A stretch of 64,000 nucleotides of DNA from an uncultured Tenacibaculum sp. (GCA_947492185.1 CANLMR010000006.1:148277-212276); one strand, 5' to 3'. Shown: positions 26,889-36,150, counted from the first letter of the stretch. Made by a program: numbers and translations. The notes: generated by a model from the sequence alone, not told the origin.

Positions 26889-27659
26889 ATGGCAAAAAAA
26901 GAAGTAACGGTAGAACAAAAATTAAGAGCGCTATACGACTTACAATTAATTGACTCTAGAATTGATGAAATCAGAAGCGTTCGAGGAGAATTACCTTTAG
27001 AAGTAGAAGATTTAGAAGATGAAGTTGCCGGATTAAATACTAGACTTTCAAATTTATCACAAGATATAGATAACTTAAATACTGATATTAGTAACAAAAA
27101 GTTAGCTATTGAAGAGTCTAAAGCATTGATTAAAAAATACACAGAACAACAAAAAAATGTTCGAAACAACAGAGAGTTTGATTCTTTAAGCAAAGAAACT
27201 GAATATCAAGAATTAGAAATTCAATTAGCTGAAAAGAGAATCAAAGAATTCAAAGCTAAAATAGCTCAGAAAAAACAAGTTGTTGATTCTACTAAAGATA
27301 AATTAACTCAGCAAGAAGGTCATTTAAATGGAAAGAAATCTGAGTTAGATGCTATCTTAAAAGAAACCGAGAAAGAAGAAAAATTATTGATTGAAAAATC
27401 AGAAGAGTTTTCTCAATCTATAGATAAGCATTTATTAACAGCTTACAATAGAATTCGTAATAAAGTTAAAAACGGATTAGCTGTTGTATCGATTGAGCGT
27501 GGAGCTGCTGGAGGTTCTTTCTTTACTATCCCACCACAAGTTCAGTTAGAAATTGCCAACAGAAAGAAAATTACTATTGATGAGCATAGTGGACGTATCT
27601 TGGTAGATTCTGCCCTTGCTGCTGAGGAGAAGGAAAAAATAGACAATTTAATCTCTTAA
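26889..27659 (+). CDS. Coiled-coil C4-type zinc-ribbon family protein that lacks the cysteines
   Basis: 256 residues. The first 170 form a long antiparallel coiled coil. The C-terminal domain aligns with the CT398/DUF164 zinc ribbon, but the two Cys pairs are replaced: 'RGAAGGSFFTIPPQ' stands where CGGC is expected and 'DEHSGRILVD' where CxxCGRIL is expected; the protein has no cysteine at all. The fold signature 'IPPQVQLEI' and 'HSGRIL' is otherwise kept, so the domain probably survives without zinc. The family is linked to flagellar/sigma-54 or protein export roles in other bacteria, none certain here. In operon with Nif3 (6 bp gap), followed by a strong terminator. Confidence 0.9.
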   Translation: MAKKEVTVEQKLRALYDLQLIDSRIDEIRSVRGELPLEVEDLEDEVAGLNTRLSNLSQDIDNLNTDISNKKLAIEESKALIKKYTEQQKNVRNNREFDSLSKETEYQELEIQLAEKRIKEFKAKIAQKKQVVDSTKDKLTQQEGHLNGKKSELDAILKETEKEEKLLIEKSEEFSQSIDKHLLTAYNRIRNKVKNGLAVVSIERGAAGGSFFTIPPQVQLEIANRKKITIDEHSGRILVDSALAAEEKEKIDNLIS

Positions 27660-27680
27660 AAAGAGATACTATATAATTTA

Positions 27681-27711
27681 AAAGCGACTTACCTAAAAAG
27701 TCGCTTTTTTT
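27681..27711 (+). terminator. Terminator of the Nif3 operon
   Basis: AAAGCGACTT / AAGTCGCTTT hairpin and T-run. Confidence 0.9.
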
Positions 27712-27851
27712 ATTTTACAAATACTATAAAACTCTTTTTTTAAGTTGATAGTAACATTTATCTTCATTTAGGAACAATAGATAAATCCTTAATTACAAAA
27801 ATTTTAAAAAGAGTAAAATAGGGTTCATAATCTTTTTCGCGAAAGATCATA

Positions 27852-27882
27852 AAAAAGGCACAGTTTTCAACTGTGCCTTTTT
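27852..27882. terminator. folE terminator
   Basis: AAAAAGGCACAGTT / AACTGTGCCTTTTT, 14-bp stem with a TTC loop; T-rich on both sides, so it can act in either direction. It ends the long minus-strand run nadC to folE. Confidence 0.9.
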
Positions 27883-27906
27883 ATATTCTATTTTTTTGAT
27901 TAATTT

Positions 27907-28596
27907 TTAATCAAAATCTGTATCCATTTTTAAATAGTCTAAAAACTCTCTTTTCGTGTCTCTTTCCTTAAACTTACCTCCAAACTCCGCCGTTACAGTA
28001 GAACTTTCAATATCTTTAACTCCTCTTGAATTTACACATAAATGCTTAGCATCTATAACACATGCAACATCTTTAGTTCCTAATGCTTCTTGCATTGCTT
28101 GAACAACCTGCATTGTTAAACGCTCTTGCACTTGTGGACGCTTAGCAAAATACTCTACAATACGGTTCATTTTAGATAAACCAATAACCTTTCCATCTGA
28201 AATGTAAGCTACATGAGCACGTCCTACGATTGGTAATAAGTGATGTTCACAAGTAGAATACACAACAATATTCTTCTCTACTAACATTTCACCATACTTG
28301 TAGTTATTGTCAAAAGTAGAAGCTTTAGGCATATTTTTAGGGTTTAACCCCATGAAGATTTCATTAACAAAAGCTTTAGCTACACGCTTAGGTGTACCTT
28401 GTAAACTATCATCGGTTAAATCCATACCTAAAGTTTCAAGTATTTCTTTTACGTTCTCTTGAATTTTTTCAATCTTTTCTTCGTCCGAAATATCAAATGC
28501 ATCAGCACGCAAAGGTGTTTTAGCAGATGTTCCTACGTGGTTCTCTCCTATTTCGTCTATTCTTTCGTCTCTCATATTGTTATTAATCTCGAACAT
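27907..28596 (-). CDS. folE: GTP cyclohydrolase I
   Basis: 229 residues. Converts GTP to dihydroneopterin triphosphate, first step of folate synthesis. Zinc and active-site motifs 'YSTCEHHLLPIVGRAHVAYI' and 'KHLCVNSRGVKD' are intact, as are 'QERLTMQVVQAM' and 'TVTAEFGGKF'. An N-terminal extension of about 40 acidic residues precedes the core. It is the last gene of the minus-strand run; 48 bp separate it from hisS, and TATCTTTA in that gap is one base off a -7 box, so an own promoter is possible. Confidence 0.97.
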   Translation of the reverse strand: MFEINNNMRDERIDEIGENHVGTSAKTPLRADAFDISDEEKIEKIQENVKEILETLGMDLTDDSLQGTPKRVAKAFVNEIFMGLNPKNMPKASTFDNNYKYGEMLVEKNIVVYSTCEHHLLPIVGRAHVAYISDGKVIGLSKMNRIVEYFAKRPQVQERLTMQVVQAMQEALGTKDVACVIDAKHLCVNSRGVKDIESSTVTAEFGGKFKERDTKREFLDYLKMDTDFD

Positions 28597-28644
28597 TCTT
28601 TTTTGTTTAATGTTTTAATATAAAGATAAAACAAAAAGTTGTCT

Positions 28645-30009
28645 TTATTCTACAAATTTAATTATTTCTTGTATTGTAAGTAGTTGTTCTTTTCTAGTTT
28701 GTGTATTCTTTAACTTGAATTTATCATTTTCAACCGATGTAACCACAAAATCAATAGCACGTTTATCAACATATTTCCATTGTTTTTTTTGCTGGTTATT
28801 GCTAACTGCTACATCTGGATACAATTCAGATTTAATTCCATTGGATCTTAATTCCGCTATTGCTTTCATTTTGATTAATGATTCACTTTCATCAAAATTT
28901 AGAAACAATACTTTAGGTTTTGGTAACTCAACATCTTCAAACAATCCAAGTTCTTCCATTACCAAATAAATACGGTCTAAACCAAACGAAATACCAACTC
29001 CACTTACATCTTTCAATCCAAATATTCCTGTTAAATCATCGTATCTTCCTCCACCTCCAATAGAACCAATTTTTACTTCTTTTGGTGCAGCTACTTCAAA
29101 AATTGCACCAGTATAGTAATTTAATCCTCTTGCTAATGTTACATCTAATTCTAAATTAGCAGTTTGTAAACCTAGACCTTTAATGTTGTTAATTACAAAA
29201 CGTAACTCTTCTACTCCTTTTGTTCCTTCTTCTGATTCAGATAACATATTAGCCAAAGAATTCAGTTTATCATCATTTGTTCCAGTGAAATCAAATAATG
29301 GTTGAACTTTTTTAATTGCTTCTTCGTCTATTCCTTTAGCCAACATTTCATTTACTACACCCTCTTTACCAATTTTATCAAGTTTATCTAAAGCAACTGT
29401 AAAATCAATTAATTTATCTTTAGCTCCAATAACTTCAGCTATTCCAGATAATATTTTACGATTGTTAATCTTAATCGTCGTGCCTTGAACATTTAACTTA
29501 CTAAAAACAGCATCATATAATTGTATAAATTCTATTTCTTGCCATAACGATTTACTACCTACAACATCTGCATCACATTGATAAAACTCTCTAAAACGTC
29601 CTTTTTGAGGTTTGTCAGCTCTCCATACTGGTTGAATTTGATAACGCTTAAACGGAAATGTAATCTCATTTTGATGCTGCACAACGTAACGAGCAAAAGG
29701 CACCGTTAAATCGTATCGTAACGCTTTTTCAGAAATTTGGTTAGTAACTTTATTGCTATTTTTTTCAGATAGCAAGGTCTCATCTACTTTGTTTAAATAA
29801 TCACCAGAATTTAAAATCTTAAAAATTAATCGATCTCCTTCTTCTCCGTACTTACCCATAAGAGTTGAAGAATTCTCAAAACTTGGTGTTTCAATAGGCT
29901 GAAAACCAAACAACTCAAAAGAATGCTTTATGGTATTGAATATAAAGTTTCTTCTGGCTACTTGAGTAGATGAAAAGTCTCTTGTTCCTTTTGGAATACC
30001 TGGTTTCAT
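28645..30009 (-). CDS. hisS: Histidyl-tRNA synthetase
   Basis: 454 residues, class II synthetase. Motif 1 region 'KGTRDFSSTQVARRNFIF', motif 2 'RYQIQPVWRADKPQKGRFR' with 'FYQCDADVVG', the HisRS signature 'LARGLNYYTGAIFE', 'GGRYDDLTG' and motif 3 'GISFGLDRIYLV' are all present, followed by the C-terminal anticodon-binding domain. Complete and unremarkable. Sits between yihY and folE with gaps of 69 and 48 bp on the same strand. Confidence 0.98.
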   Translation of the reverse strand: MKPGIPKGTRDFSSTQVARRNFIFNTIKHSFELFGFQPIETPSFENSSTLMGKYGEEGDRLIFKILNSGDYLNKVDETLLSEKNSNKVTNQISEKALRYDLTVPFARYVVQHQNEITFPFKRYQIQPVWRADKPQKGRFREFYQCDADVVGSKSLWQEIEFIQLYDAVFSKLNVQGTTIKINNRKILSGIAEVIGAKDKLIDFTVALDKLDKIGKEGVVNEMLAKGIDEEAIKKVQPLFDFTGTNDDKLNSLANMLSESEEGTKGVEELRFVINNIKGLGLQTANLELDVTLARGLNYYTGAIFEVAAPKEVKIGSIGGGGRYDDLTGIFGLKDVSGVGISFGLDRIYLVMEELGLFEDVELPKPKVLFLNFDESESLIKMKAIAELRSNGIKSELYPDVAVSNNQQKKQWKYVDKRAIDFVVTSVENDKFKLKNTQTRKEQLLTIQEIIKFVE

Positions 30010-30078
30010 AACTAATAAATCGATTTTAAAATAAACAGTGGTTATTTAAGCCTGCAAATATCTGAATTTATTGCCGAA

Positions 30079-31008
30079 TTATGAAGTTTTATTTCTACGT
30101 TTTAACTGGTAAATAGATGCGTTTAATTCAAAACCAAGTAATAACACAATTGCATTCAACCAAACAAACAACATTAAAATCAACAAAGTACCAATAGAAC
30201 CATATAATTGGTTATACTTTGCAAACTTAACTACATATATTCCGAAGAGATAAAATGTGAATAAAGAAACAACAGTAGTTAATATAGCTCCGGGAGAAAA
30301 AAATTTAATTTGTTTTCCTTGTTTAGTTCCATATCTAAACAATAAAGAGACAATTGTATAAATCATAATCAAAAACAACAAACCTCTTCCCAGATAAAAC
30401 AAATTCATTTCACCTGGATCAAACCAACCTATTTCATCTATTTTTGACAAACCAATTTGATATAGAATGATTAGAGAAACGGTAATAATCAGGAAGAATG
30501 ACATTAACAAAGAAACACCAAGAGAAACAACATAAGTTCTAAATACATTTCTAAATTCTTGTACATGATAGGAGTATTCAAAACCACCAAAAATAGCATT
30601 TACACCATTAGTCATTAGAAATATTGATGCTAAAAAACCGAATGATAATAATCCGCCGTATTGGTTGTTTAAAATATCTTTAATCACACCATTAACCGCA
30701 TCAAAAGTTTTAGGTGGCAAACCTTCTCTTATTAAAGAAAATAAACCTTCTTGAAAACCATCGATAGGCAAATATGGAATCAAAGTAAGAATGAAAAGTA
30801 AAAAAGGAAAAATTGCCATAAAAAAACTAAATGCAATACCTCCTGCTCTTGTAGTTAATGCACCTTTTACAATTCCGATAACATACATTTCAAGTACATC
30901 ATAAAGAGATAGACCTTCTAGACCTGGAATTTTAATTTGTTTTCCAAACCTTACTAACCAATTAATTACTGGTATTTTTTCTAGATTTTGTTCTATTTCT
31001 TTTGACAT
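30079..31008 (-). CDS. YihY/BrkB family inner-membrane protein
   Basis: 309 residues from the ATG at 31008 (ORF track uses a TTG four codons earlier). Six membrane segments; the family pattern is 'TTRAGGIAFSFFMAIFPFLLF' with the conserved 'AGGIAFSFFMAIFP', then 'GPxx'-like 'LLSFGFLASIFLMTNGVNAIFGG' and 'PGAILTTVVSLFTFYLFG'. Often misnamed ribonuclease BN; the real role is unknown, perhaps transport. In the nadC-to-folE run. Confidence 0.92.
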   Translation of the reverse strand: MSKEIEQNLEKIPVINWLVRFGKQIKIPGLEGLSLYDVLEMYVIGIVKGALTTRAGGIAFSFFMAIFPFLLFILTLIPYLPIDGFQEGLFSLIREGLPPKTFDAVNGVIKDILNNQYGGLLSFGFLASIFLMTNGVNAIFGGFEYSYHVQEFRNVFRTYVVSLGVSLLMSFFLIITVSLIILYQIGLSKIDEIGWFDPGEMNLFYLGRGLLFLIMIYTIVSLLFRYGTKQGKQIKFFSPGAILTTVVSLFTFYLFGIYVVKFAKYNQLYGSIGTLLILMLFVWLNAIVLLLGFELNASIYQLKRRNKTS

Positions 31009-31063
31009 TAGTTTTTGCAATAACTCCTGATTGTAAATTTACTTTGTTTTTTTAAGTTTCAAT

Positions 31064-31399
31064 TTATGTAGGCATATTAAATGTTGCGTTATTTACATAT
31101 TGAATATCGCTATGATGAGTTTCATGAAAAATATTTTTCACCTCTTCTTCGCCATAAAAATAACTATCAAGATAAATTGATTCTTTTTTAAGATATTTAA
31201 AAGTAGAGAAATATTTAAAAAACCTTTTTTTTAAAGCTTTTTCAGAAGCATTTAAAATTACTTCTTTAGCCACTTTCAATTCTTCAAGTCTATGCAAACA
31301 ATACTTAACGACTTTAGGTTCGTATTTATCTATTGACTCAATGATTTCAACCAAATCATAAACATCTAATCCTCCATAATACTTTTCAAAATCAATCAT
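31064..31399 (-). CDS. Small hypothetical protein
   Basis: 111 residues from the ATG at 31399 (the track TTG is two codons upstream). Acidic/aromatic, helical: 'LDVYDLVEIIESIDKYEPKVVKYCLHRLEEL' and 'FFKYFSTFKYLKKESIYLDSYF'. No signal peptide, membrane segment or recognisable motif. Lies between the pentapeptide protein and yihY with gaps of 32 and 55 bp, so it is probably co-transcribed. I do not recognise it. Confidence 0.7.
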   Translation of the reverse strand: MIDFEKYYGGLDVYDLVEIIESIDKYEPKVVKYCLHRLEELKVAKEVILNASEKALKKRFFKYFSTFKYLKKESIYLDSYFYGEEEVKNIFHETHHSDIQYVNNATFNMPT

Positions 31400-31431
31400 C
31401 TGCAATTTTTTAATTCAATTTTATCTAAAAA

Positions 31432-32001
31432 TTACTCTAACTTAATTTTATATTTTTCTAATAAATTAGCAACATTATCTTTAGAAAACACGGCTTTTTC
31501 TATTCTATTAGTTTCAACATCTATCGAAAAGTTACGTGATGTTCTAAAATTTACACTTCGTAAATCTGTTTCTTCGAAAATAGAACCCAGTAAATCACAG
31601 TTATCAAAATATGAAAACTGAACATCTGCTTCTGTAAAATCAACTTCCTTTATACTAGAATCTACAAATTGAAAATTCTGCATTTTTAATTGAAAGAACG
31701 AAGAATAATCTAATTGACAATCTTTAAAATTAATTCTAAGTAAAAACGGGTCAACTTCATAAAATTTAACTCCTAATAACTTAGAATTATAAAAATGAGT
31801 ATCCTTAAAACTCGAATCTTTTAAACGAGCATTACTCAAATTACAATCTATAAATTCACATTCTAAAAATTCTGAATTGTTGATATGCAATTCAGAAAAA
31901 TCACAATTCTTAAACTCACAAGAATCAAAGTCAGTTCTACTAAGTTGTTCACTAGTAAAACTGACTTTGATAAAAGTTTCATTATCAAAATAATCGTTCA
32001 T
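31432..32001 (-). CDS. Pentapeptide-repeat protein
   Basis: 189 residues. About 110 residues consist of A(D/N)LxF-type pentads written as 'FDSCEFKNCDFSELHINNSE', 'FLECEFIDCNLSNARLKDSS', 'CDLLGSIFEETDLRSVNF'. Such proteins fold as a right-handed quadrilateral beta helix; some (Qnr, MfpA) mimic DNA and protect gyrase, but this one has no clear Qnr-like loops, and nothing here links it to gyrase. Cytoplasmic (no signal). Located between dcp and an unknown small gene on the same strand. Confidence 0.93.
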   Translation of the reverse strand: MNDYFDNETFIKVSFTSEQLSRTDFDSCEFKNCDFSELHINNSEFLECEFIDCNLSNARLKDSSFKDTHFYNSKLLGVKFYEVDPFLLRINFKDCQLDYSSFFQLKMQNFQFVDSSIKEVDFTEADVQFSYFDNCDLLGSIFEETDLRSVNFRTSRNFSIDVETNRIEKAVFSKDNVANLLEKYKIKLE

Positions 32002-32054
32002 TATTTATCAATTATAAACTTAAATATTGATCTATTTTCTTTGTTAAGAATTAT

Positions 32055-34157
32055 TTATTTTAACCCTCTTGCTTTTAACATTGGTTCTGCTTTTGGATCT
32101 CTTCCTGCGAAAATTTTATACATTTCTGCATAATCCATTGTACTTCCTCTAGATAAAACTTCTTTACGGAATTTATCACCATTAGCTCTAGTTAATAATC
32201 CATTATTTTTGAACCAATCGTAAGCATCATGACTCAACATTTCCGTCCATAAATACGAATAGTAACCTGCTGCATAACCTCCGCTGAAAATATGAGCAAA
32301 ATATGTAGAACGATATCTTGGTGGAATTTCATCCACATTTAATTTCATTTTTTCTAGGGCTTCTTTTTCAAACTTAGCAACATCATCTACATTAGTATCT
32401 ACACTAATTGTATGCCATTGCATATCTAAATTTGATGAACATAAATTTTCAATAATTGAATATCCTTGATTGAAAGTTCCAGCATCTTTTATTTTCTTTA
32501 ATAAAGCTTCTGGAATTACTTCTCCAGTTTTATGGTGTATAGCATAGTTATTTAACACATCTGGGTGTGTTGACCAGTTTTCATTTACCTGAGATGGAAA
32601 TTCCACAAAATCTCTTGCTGTGCTTGTTCCTGAAATTGAAGCATATTGTTGATCTCCAAATAAACCATGTAAAGCATGACCAAATTCATGGAACATAGTT
32701 TCTACCTCATCAAAACTAATTAAGGCTGGTTCTCCATCTGCTGGTTTTGGAGAATTACACACATTGTAAATCACTGGCTTTTGGTTACGTAATTTTGATT
32801 GCTTTACAAAAGCACTCATCCAAGCTCCTCCTCTTTTACTATCTCTAGAAAAGAAATCTCCATAGTACAAGCCTAATTTACTTCCATCTTCTTCAAAAAT
32901 TTCATACACCACAACATCTGGATGATATACAGGAATATCTGTTCTCTTTTTAAATGATAAACCATATAATTTATTAGCTGCAAAGAACACTCCTTTTTCT
33001 AATACATTATTAATCTCGAAGTACTGCTTTACTTCTTCTTCATCTAAACTATACTTAGACTTACGAACTTTTTCAGCATAAAAATTCCAATCGTACGGTG
33101 TTAATTTAAAATCTCCTCCATTCTTTTTAATTTCAGCTTGAATTTCTTTTACTTCTGAAGCAGCCTTCTCTAAAGAACCAGGTATTAAGTTATTAAACAT
33201 GTTAAAAACCTTATCTGGCGTAGAAGCCATAGTTCCTTGTAAACTCCAACTTGCATAATTATCAAAACCTAAAATTTTAGCTTTTTTAGCACGTAACACT
33301 ACCATTTCTTTAACTAAGTCAGAAGTATCATACTCTCCTCCCTCAGTTCTACAAATAGATTTTTTGAATAATTTTTCTCTAACTTTTCTGTCCGCTAAAG
33401 TTTGTAAAGATGGTTGTTGTGTAGTGTTAATTAATTGGATTTCATATTTCCCCTCTTTTTCTAAAGATTTAATTTTTTCATCAGAAAAACCTTTCAACTT
33501 ATCTTTACTATCAACAACTACTCCTCCTTTTTTACTTGCATCTAACAATTTCTTTCCAAAATCGTTAGATAAACTAGCTAGTTTAGCGTTGATATCTTTT
33601 AGTTTCGCTTTATCTTCTTCTGATAAATTAGCACCCGCTTTTGCAAATCTTTTAAATGTTTCTTTTACTAACTGTTTAGATTCAGCATCTAAGTTTAAAC
33701 TCTCTAAATTATTATGAACGGTTTTTATTCTTTCAAACAACTTGGTATTTAATAAAATCTCGTCGTTGTGCTTTGAAAATTTTGGAGCAAGTTCTTTCTG
33801 ATTTTCTTTAATTACATCATTTGTATGCGCTCCTGCTAATGCATAAAATACTGCAGTTACATTATCTAATGTTTTACTACTTTCTTCTAAAGCTAAAATT
33901 GTGTTTTCAAAAGTAGGTGCATCTGTATTAGCAACTATTTTCGTAATTTCTTCATTTTGAACTTCCATACCTTTTAAAATAGCTGGCATAAAATGTTCAT
34001 TTTTGATTTTTGTAAAATCAGGAGCTCCATAGTCTAAAGTACTTTTTACTAATAATGGGTTTTCTGAAGTACTCATATCATTTGCGTCTTTTTTTGATTC
34101 TTTGGTATTACAACTAAAAGCAAAAACTAGTGTTGCAATAAAAATATATTTCTTCAT
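32055..34157 (-). CDS. dcp: M3 family peptidyl-dipeptidase, lipoprotein
   Basis: 700 residues, with lipobox 'LVFAFSC' (Cys16), so anchored in the envelope. The zinc site 'VETMFHEFGHALHGLFG' gives HExxH, and 'RDFVEFPSQVNENW' and 'GYAAGYYSYLWTEML' are further M3 hallmarks. Dcp removes dipeptides from the C-terminus of short peptides. Gap to nadC is 15 bp, so it is translated from the same message. Confidence 0.96.
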   Translation of the reverse strand: MKKYIFIATLVFAFSCNTKESKKDANDMSTSENPLLVKSTLDYGAPDFTKIKNEHFMPAILKGMEVQNEEITKIVANTDAPTFENTILALEESSKTLDNVTAVFYALAGAHTNDVIKENQKELAPKFSKHNDEILLNTKLFERIKTVHNNLESLNLDAESKQLVKETFKRFAKAGANLSEEDKAKLKDINAKLASLSNDFGKKLLDASKKGGVVVDSKDKLKGFSDEKIKSLEKEGKYEIQLINTTQQPSLQTLADRKVREKLFKKSICRTEGGEYDTSDLVKEMVVLRAKKAKILGFDNYASWSLQGTMASTPDKVFNMFNNLIPGSLEKAASEVKEIQAEIKKNGGDFKLTPYDWNFYAEKVRKSKYSLDEEEVKQYFEINNVLEKGVFFAANKLYGLSFKKRTDIPVYHPDVVVYEIFEEDGSKLGLYYGDFFSRDSKRGGAWMSAFVKQSKLRNQKPVIYNVCNSPKPADGEPALISFDEVETMFHEFGHALHGLFGDQQYASISGTSTARDFVEFPSQVNENWSTHPDVLNNYAIHHKTGEVIPEALLKKIKDAGTFNQGYSIIENLCSSNLDMQWHTISVDTNVDDVAKFEKEALEKMKLNVDEIPPRYRSTYFAHIFSGGYAAGYYSYLWTEMLSHDAYDWFKNNGLLTRANGDKFRKEVLSRGSTMDYAEMYKIFAGRDPKAEPMLKARGLK

Positions 34158-34172
34158 TTGTTAAGTATTTGA

Positions 34173-35033
34173 TTAATCTATTGCTTTTAGACTTAAATCT
34201 AAATTATATACTGAATGTGTAAGTGCACCAGAAGAGATAAAATCTACTCCACATTCGGCATACTTACGAATTGTTTTCTCATTAATTCCACCAGAACTTT
34301 CAGTCAAACATTGCTTCCCAATAAGTTTAACTGCCTTACGAGTGTCTTCGTAATTAAAGTTATCTATTAAAATACGATATACTCCTTCATTAGATAAAAT
34401 TTCTTTGATTTCTTCTAAATCTCTAGCCTCTACTATAATTTTAATGTCAAGTTCTTTTTCTTTTAAATACTTTTTGGTTTTAGTAATAGCTTGAGTTATA
34501 CCACCAGCAAAATCAATATGATTATCTTTAATCATAACCATATCATATAAGGCGAAACGATGGTTTTCTCCTCCTCCAATTTTTACTGCCCATTTTTCTA
34601 AAGCCCTAATTCCAGGAGTAGTTTTACGTGTATCTAAAACTTTTGTTTTAGTTCCATCAAGTAAATCCATAAAAAAACGCGTTTTAGTAGCAATAGCACT
34701 CATACGTTGCATAGCATTTAAAACTAATCGTTCAGCTTGTAAAATAGATTGTGATTTCCCTGAAACATAAAATACTATATCTCCATATTTTACTTTTTCA
34801 CCATCATTAATTAAAGTTTCTACTTTAAGATTAGCATCAACATAGGAAAATACCATTTTAGCAAATTCAACTCCTGCTATAATTCCTTCATCTTTTACTA
34901 ATAATTTTGCCTTACCTGTAGCATCATCTGGTATACATGATAACGAAGTATGATCTCCATCTCCAATATCTTCGCGTATAGCATTTGAAATAATTAAATC
35001 GAGTTCTTTATTAAATTGTTCTTGTGATATCAT
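34173..35033 (-). CDS. nadC: Nicotinate-nucleotide pyrophosphorylase (quinolinate phosphoribosyltransferase)
   Basis: 286 residues; makes nicotinate mononucleotide from quinolinate and PRPP in NAD synthesis. Characteristic segments 'VLNAMQRMSAIATKTRFF', 'VLDTRKTTPGIRALEKWAVKIGGGENHRF', 'IKDNHIDFAGGI' and 'LTESSGGINEKTIRKYAECGVDFISSGALTHS' are complete. First gene of the minus-strand run, divergent from rlmH across an inverted repeat. TATTTTTA about 15 bp before the start may be a variant -7 box. Confidence 0.97.
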   Translation of the reverse strand: MISQEQFNKELDLIISNAIREDIGDGDHTSLSCIPDDATGKAKLLVKDEGIIAGVEFAKMVFSYVDANLKVETLINDGEKVKYGDIVFYVSGKSQSILQAERLVLNAMQRMSAIATKTRFFMDLLDGTKTKVLDTRKTTPGIRALEKWAVKIGGGENHRFALYDMVMIKDNHIDFAGGITQAITKTKKYLKEKELDIKIIVEARDLEEIKEILSNEGVYRILIDNFNYEDTRKAVKLIGKQCLTESSGGINEKTIRKYAECGVDFISSGALTHSVYNLDLSLKAID

Positions 35034-35070
35034 TCTTTTATTCTTATTGATGTAAAAATAGCATTTTTAC

Positions 35071-35149
35071 AATTACGAGTTAAGAATTGATAATTACGAA
35101 TTAATTTATACATGAAAAATTCGTAATTCATAATTCAACATTCGTAATT
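35071..35149. repeat. Imperfect 32-bp inverted repeat between nadC and rlmH
   Basis: Left arm 35071-35102 and right arm 35118-35149 match in 25 of 32 positions when one is reverse-complemented; both contain AATTACGAAT-type words. The loop is 15 bp. The right arm overlaps the rlmH -7 box. Not a terminator, since the genes diverge here. Confidence 0.75.
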
Positions 35150-35152
35150 TTG
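35145..35152 (+). promoter_or_regulatory. rlmH -7 box directly before the start codon
   Basis: TAATTTTG ends 4 nt before the ATG at 35157. The transcript would begin at or next to the start codon. Confidence 0.55.
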
Positions 35153-35156
35153 GAAT

Positions 35157-35630
35157 ATGAAAATCAAATTACTCGCTGTTGGGAAAACTGATGATAAAAA
35201 TTTAAATCAGTTAATAGAATTATATCAAAATCGATTAAAACACTATGTAAAATTCGAGATAGAAATTATTCCTGATATTAAGAATGTAAAAAATCTATCC
35301 GAAGCACAACAAAGAGAAAAGGAAGGTGATTTTATTCTTGCTAAACTTCAAAACACAGATCAACTTATTTTATTGGATGACAAAGGAAAACAATACACTT
35401 CTATCGAATTTTCTCAATTTCTACAAAAAAAAATGAACTCTGGAATTAAACAATTAGTTCTGGTTATTGGCGGACCTTATGGTTTTTCAGATGCAGTATA
35501 TAAAAAGGCAAATGGAAAATTATCATTATCAAAAATGACGTTTTCTCACCAAATGATTCGTTTGTTTATAGTTGAGCAAATTTATCGTGGTTTTACCATT
35601 CTTAAGAATGAACCTTATCATCATGAGTAA
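35157..35630 (+). CDS. rlmH: 23S rRNA (pseudouridine1915-N3)-methyltransferase
   Basis: 157 residues, SPOUT methyltransferase. 'MKIKLLAVGKTDDKNL', 'LLDDKGKQYTSIEFSQFLQ', the SAM knot 'LVIGGPYGFSDAVYKKA' and the C-terminal 'FSHQMIRLFIVEQIYRGFTILKNEPYHHE' are the full set of RlmH signatures. It acts on assembled 70S ribosomes. The mRNA is predicted to be leaderless (see the promoter entry). The OMP gene start lies about 60 bp downstream. Confidence 0.98.
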   Translation: MKIKLLAVGKTDDKNLNQLIELYQNRLKHYVKFEIEIIPDIKNVKNLSEAQQREKEGDFILAKLQNTDQLILLDDKGKQYTSIEFSQFLQKKMNSGIKQLVLVIGGPYGFSDAVYKKANGKLSLSKMTFSHQMIRLFIVEQIYRGFTILKNEPYHHE

Positions 35631-35636
35631 TTATCA

Positions 35637-35663
35637 TTGAATATTATTAAATACCTATATTTG
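35637..35663 (+). promoter_or_regulatory. Promoter of the small outer-membrane protein gene
   Basis: TTG 35637-35639 and TATATTTG 35656-35663, spacer 16 bp (slightly short). It supports the ATG at 35691 as the start. Confidence 0.5.
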
Positions 35664-35690
35664 AATCTCAACAATAAATTTAATAAGATT

Positions 35691-36122
35691 ATGAAAAAAT
35701 TTATCTTATCTATCGTATTCATGGGATTATTCTCATTAACAACAAGTGCACAAGAAGTTGGTATTCGTTTTGGAGACGTTACTGGTGGAAAGGTTGCTAT
35801 TGATGCTGTTTTTTCTGCAGGAAAATATAGCAGAATTCATGCTGATGTATCTTTTGGTGATGGTGTTGGTGTGGATGTATTATGGGACTTTATCTACAGA
35901 CCTCTTGGTGACGACGGACTAAAATGGTATTTAGGTGTTGGTCCAAATGCTTATTTAAGTAATCCTTTTGCACTAGGAGTTGTTGGTGAAATTGGTCTTG
36001 AATACCGATTCAAAAAAGCTCCAATTGTTATTGGCGCAGATTGGAGACCTAACTTTATTCTTATTGAAACAACAGATTTTGTGGCTGATAAATTCGGTCT
36101 GAATATCAGATATGTATTCTAG
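35691..36122 (+). CDS. Small outer-membrane beta-barrel-like protein
   Basis: 143 residues from the ATG at 35691, which places the signal peptide 'ILSIVFMGLFSLTTSAQ' at the N-terminus; the ORF-track start 18 codons earlier lies across the promoter. The mature part alternates hydrophobic and polar residues with aromatic girdle residues ('IHADVSFGDGVGVDVLWDFIYRP', 'LGVVGEIGLEYRFKKAPIVIG'), and ends in 'GLNIRYVF', a C-terminal aromatic typical of outer-membrane strands. The size suggests an eight-stranded barrel or a fragment-sized OMP. Function unknown. Followed by a terminator. Confidence 0.85.
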   Translation: MKKFILSIVFMGLFSLTTSAQEVGIRFGDVTGGKVAIDAVFSAGKYSRIHADVSFGDGVGVDVLWDFIYRPLGDDGLKWYLGVGPNAYLSNPFALGVVGEIGLEYRFKKAPIVIGADWRPNFILIETTDFVADKFGLNIRYVF

Positions 36123-36150
36123 AGATTTATAAAAATATACACTACTACTA

